In this document: positions 6,138 to 6,750 of the stretch, one piece after another | How positions within the stretch are numbered: position 1 is the first letter of the stretch | Layout: each line of letters starts with the position of its first letter | Assembly: GCA_009702465.1 (NCBI GenBank) | Contig: WLHY01000050.1 | Location: 1-6,750 of the forward strand | DNA length: 6,750 nt | Direction: 5' to 3' | From: Actinomycetota bacterium | GTDB lineage: Bacteria; Actinomycetota; Actinomycetes; Nanopelagicales; Nanopelagicaceae | Notes under the pieces: generated by a model | Seen by the model: the letters and a program-made list of their open reading frames with translations, nothing else | What the model was told of the DNA's origin: nothing | Database searches by the model: none | Translations under genes and position numbers: made by a program

Positions 6138-6750
6138 TTAAGGAGCAGTTTTAACCGGCAACTTCCCCAGATCACTACCCTTTTCAAGAAAATCTAGATT
6201 TGAAATCGGCCAAACAATAAAGGTTGCTCTACCAACCACCTTGCTTAATGGCACCATTCCGGCATTTACATCATTTGTATGAAATCTTGAATCTGAACTA
6301 GCACCGCGATGATCACCCATTACCCAGATAAAGCCCTCTGGTACGGTGACATTAAAGTTTGAATCACTTGCCTTGTCATTTTCATAGACATAAGGCTCAG
6401 CAACAGATTTGCCGTTAACAGTTAACCTGTCCTGATCATCACAGCAAATAACGGTATCGCCACCAACGCCGATAACTCTTTTGATTAAATACTGTTTTGC
6501 TGGATCTGGCACAACGCCAATTGTTATAAGTAAGTTTTTGCCTTGACCCAATAAGCCAGTGCTCTGATCATCCGGGGCTTGCCCTAACCAGTTATCTGGA
6601 TCTGCAAAAACTACAATTTCCCCGCGTTTGATCTCAGAGAATAGGGCGCCAAACTTATTTACCGCGATCCGGTCGCCAACCTGCAAGGTGTTTTCCATTG
6701 AACCGGTTGGAATAAAGAAGAAGTGAAGAAAGAATGTTTTAACAATTATG
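6138..6750 (-). CDS. lepB: Signal peptidase I (5' end outside the window)
   Basis: This membrane-anchored serine protease removes signal peptides from exported preproteins on the outer face of the cytoplasmic membrane. An in-frame ATG at 6698 is internal. The frame continues to the right edge, encoding a hydrophobic segment (KTFFLHFFFIPTGS), the end of the N-terminal anchor helix leading into the active site. The catalytic Ser is the residue just before that Met (codon 6699-6701, in PTGSMENTL). The catalytic Lys is in YLIKRVIGVGGD (codon 6480-6482). Box E is seen as GDHRGASSDSR. Between the Ser and Lys boxes lies a loop of roughly 40 residues (from DPDNWLG to VVPDPAKQ), and a CCDD pair follows GGDTV. 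Both features resemble actinobacterial LepB. No C-terminal membrane helix is present. At least 204 residues are in the window, with the start codon and the cytoplasmic N-terminus missing. It is the most upstream visible gene of the leftward cluster; rplS often precedes it in actinobacteria. Confidence 0.95.
   Translation of the reverse strand, partial: IIVKTFFLHFFFIPTGSMENTLQVGDRIAVNKFGALFSEIKRGEIVVFADPDNWLGQAPDDQSTGLLGQGKNLLITIGVVPDPAKQYLIKRVIGVGGDTVICCDDQDRLTVNGKSVAEPYVYENDKASDSNFNVTVPEGFIWVMGDHRGASSDSRFHTNDVNAGMVPLSKVVGRATFIVWPISNLDFLEKGSDLGKLPVKTAP

Noticed and set aside
6138..6698. A short signal peptidase lacking its catalytic serine, starting at the ATG at 6698
   Set aside because: The frame continues upstream to the window edge and encodes the catalytic Ser and anchor helix; the short version is only an internal Met.

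Overview
The window is a compact chromosomal stretch from what looks like a low-GC actinobacterium. By eye the base composition leans towards A+T, with many AAT, TTA and ATT codons. The right four-fifths carries the order lepB-rnhB-yraN-comM-dprA on the minus strand, which is the familiar actinobacterial arrangement. LepB has the actinobacterial-style long loop before its catalytic lysine, and Era has a TKxD nucleotide-specificity motif instead of NKxD. Small freshwater actinobacteria of the acI/Nanopelagicales type would fit, but this is an inference from composition, compactness and gene order, not a demonstrated identity.

Left part (1-1806, plus strand): the 3' portion of an esterase/lipase gene of the hormone-sensitive-lipase-like alpha/beta hydrolase family, open to the left edge of the window. 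It overlaps by 4 bases (TTGA) a ten-helix EamA/DMT-family transporter that begins with TTG. A perfect 15-bp tandem duplication lies at the junction. The pair appears to be a two-gene, translationally coupled unit of unknown substrate.

Right part (1784-6750, minus strand): six genes read leftward in one tight cluster. They are lepB (signal peptidase I, 5' end outside the window), rnhB (RNase HII), a YraN/UPF0102 nuclease-fold protein, comM/yifB (AAA+ Mg-chelatase-like helicase), dprA (DNA processing protein) and era (ribosome-assembly GTPase). Junctions are 6 nt, 57 nt, a 1-nt TAATG overlap, a 4-nt ATGA overlap and 12 nt, so co-transcription from a promoter beyond the right edge is likely. Functionally it mixes protein secretion, RNA:DNA hybrid repair, processing of incoming single-stranded DNA (ComM, DprA) and 30S ribosome maturation (Era). 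The era gene converges on the transporter gene, and their 3' ends overlap by 23 bp with no visible terminator.

There is no stretch longer than 300 bases without a gene. I see no RNA gene, insertion sequence, CRISPR array or phage module. The window is mostly ordinary housekeeping DNA. The points worth a second look are the junction repeat, the uncharacterised hydrolase-transporter pair, the absence of the DUF2469 gene usually found between rnhB and yraN, and the placement of era behind dprA.
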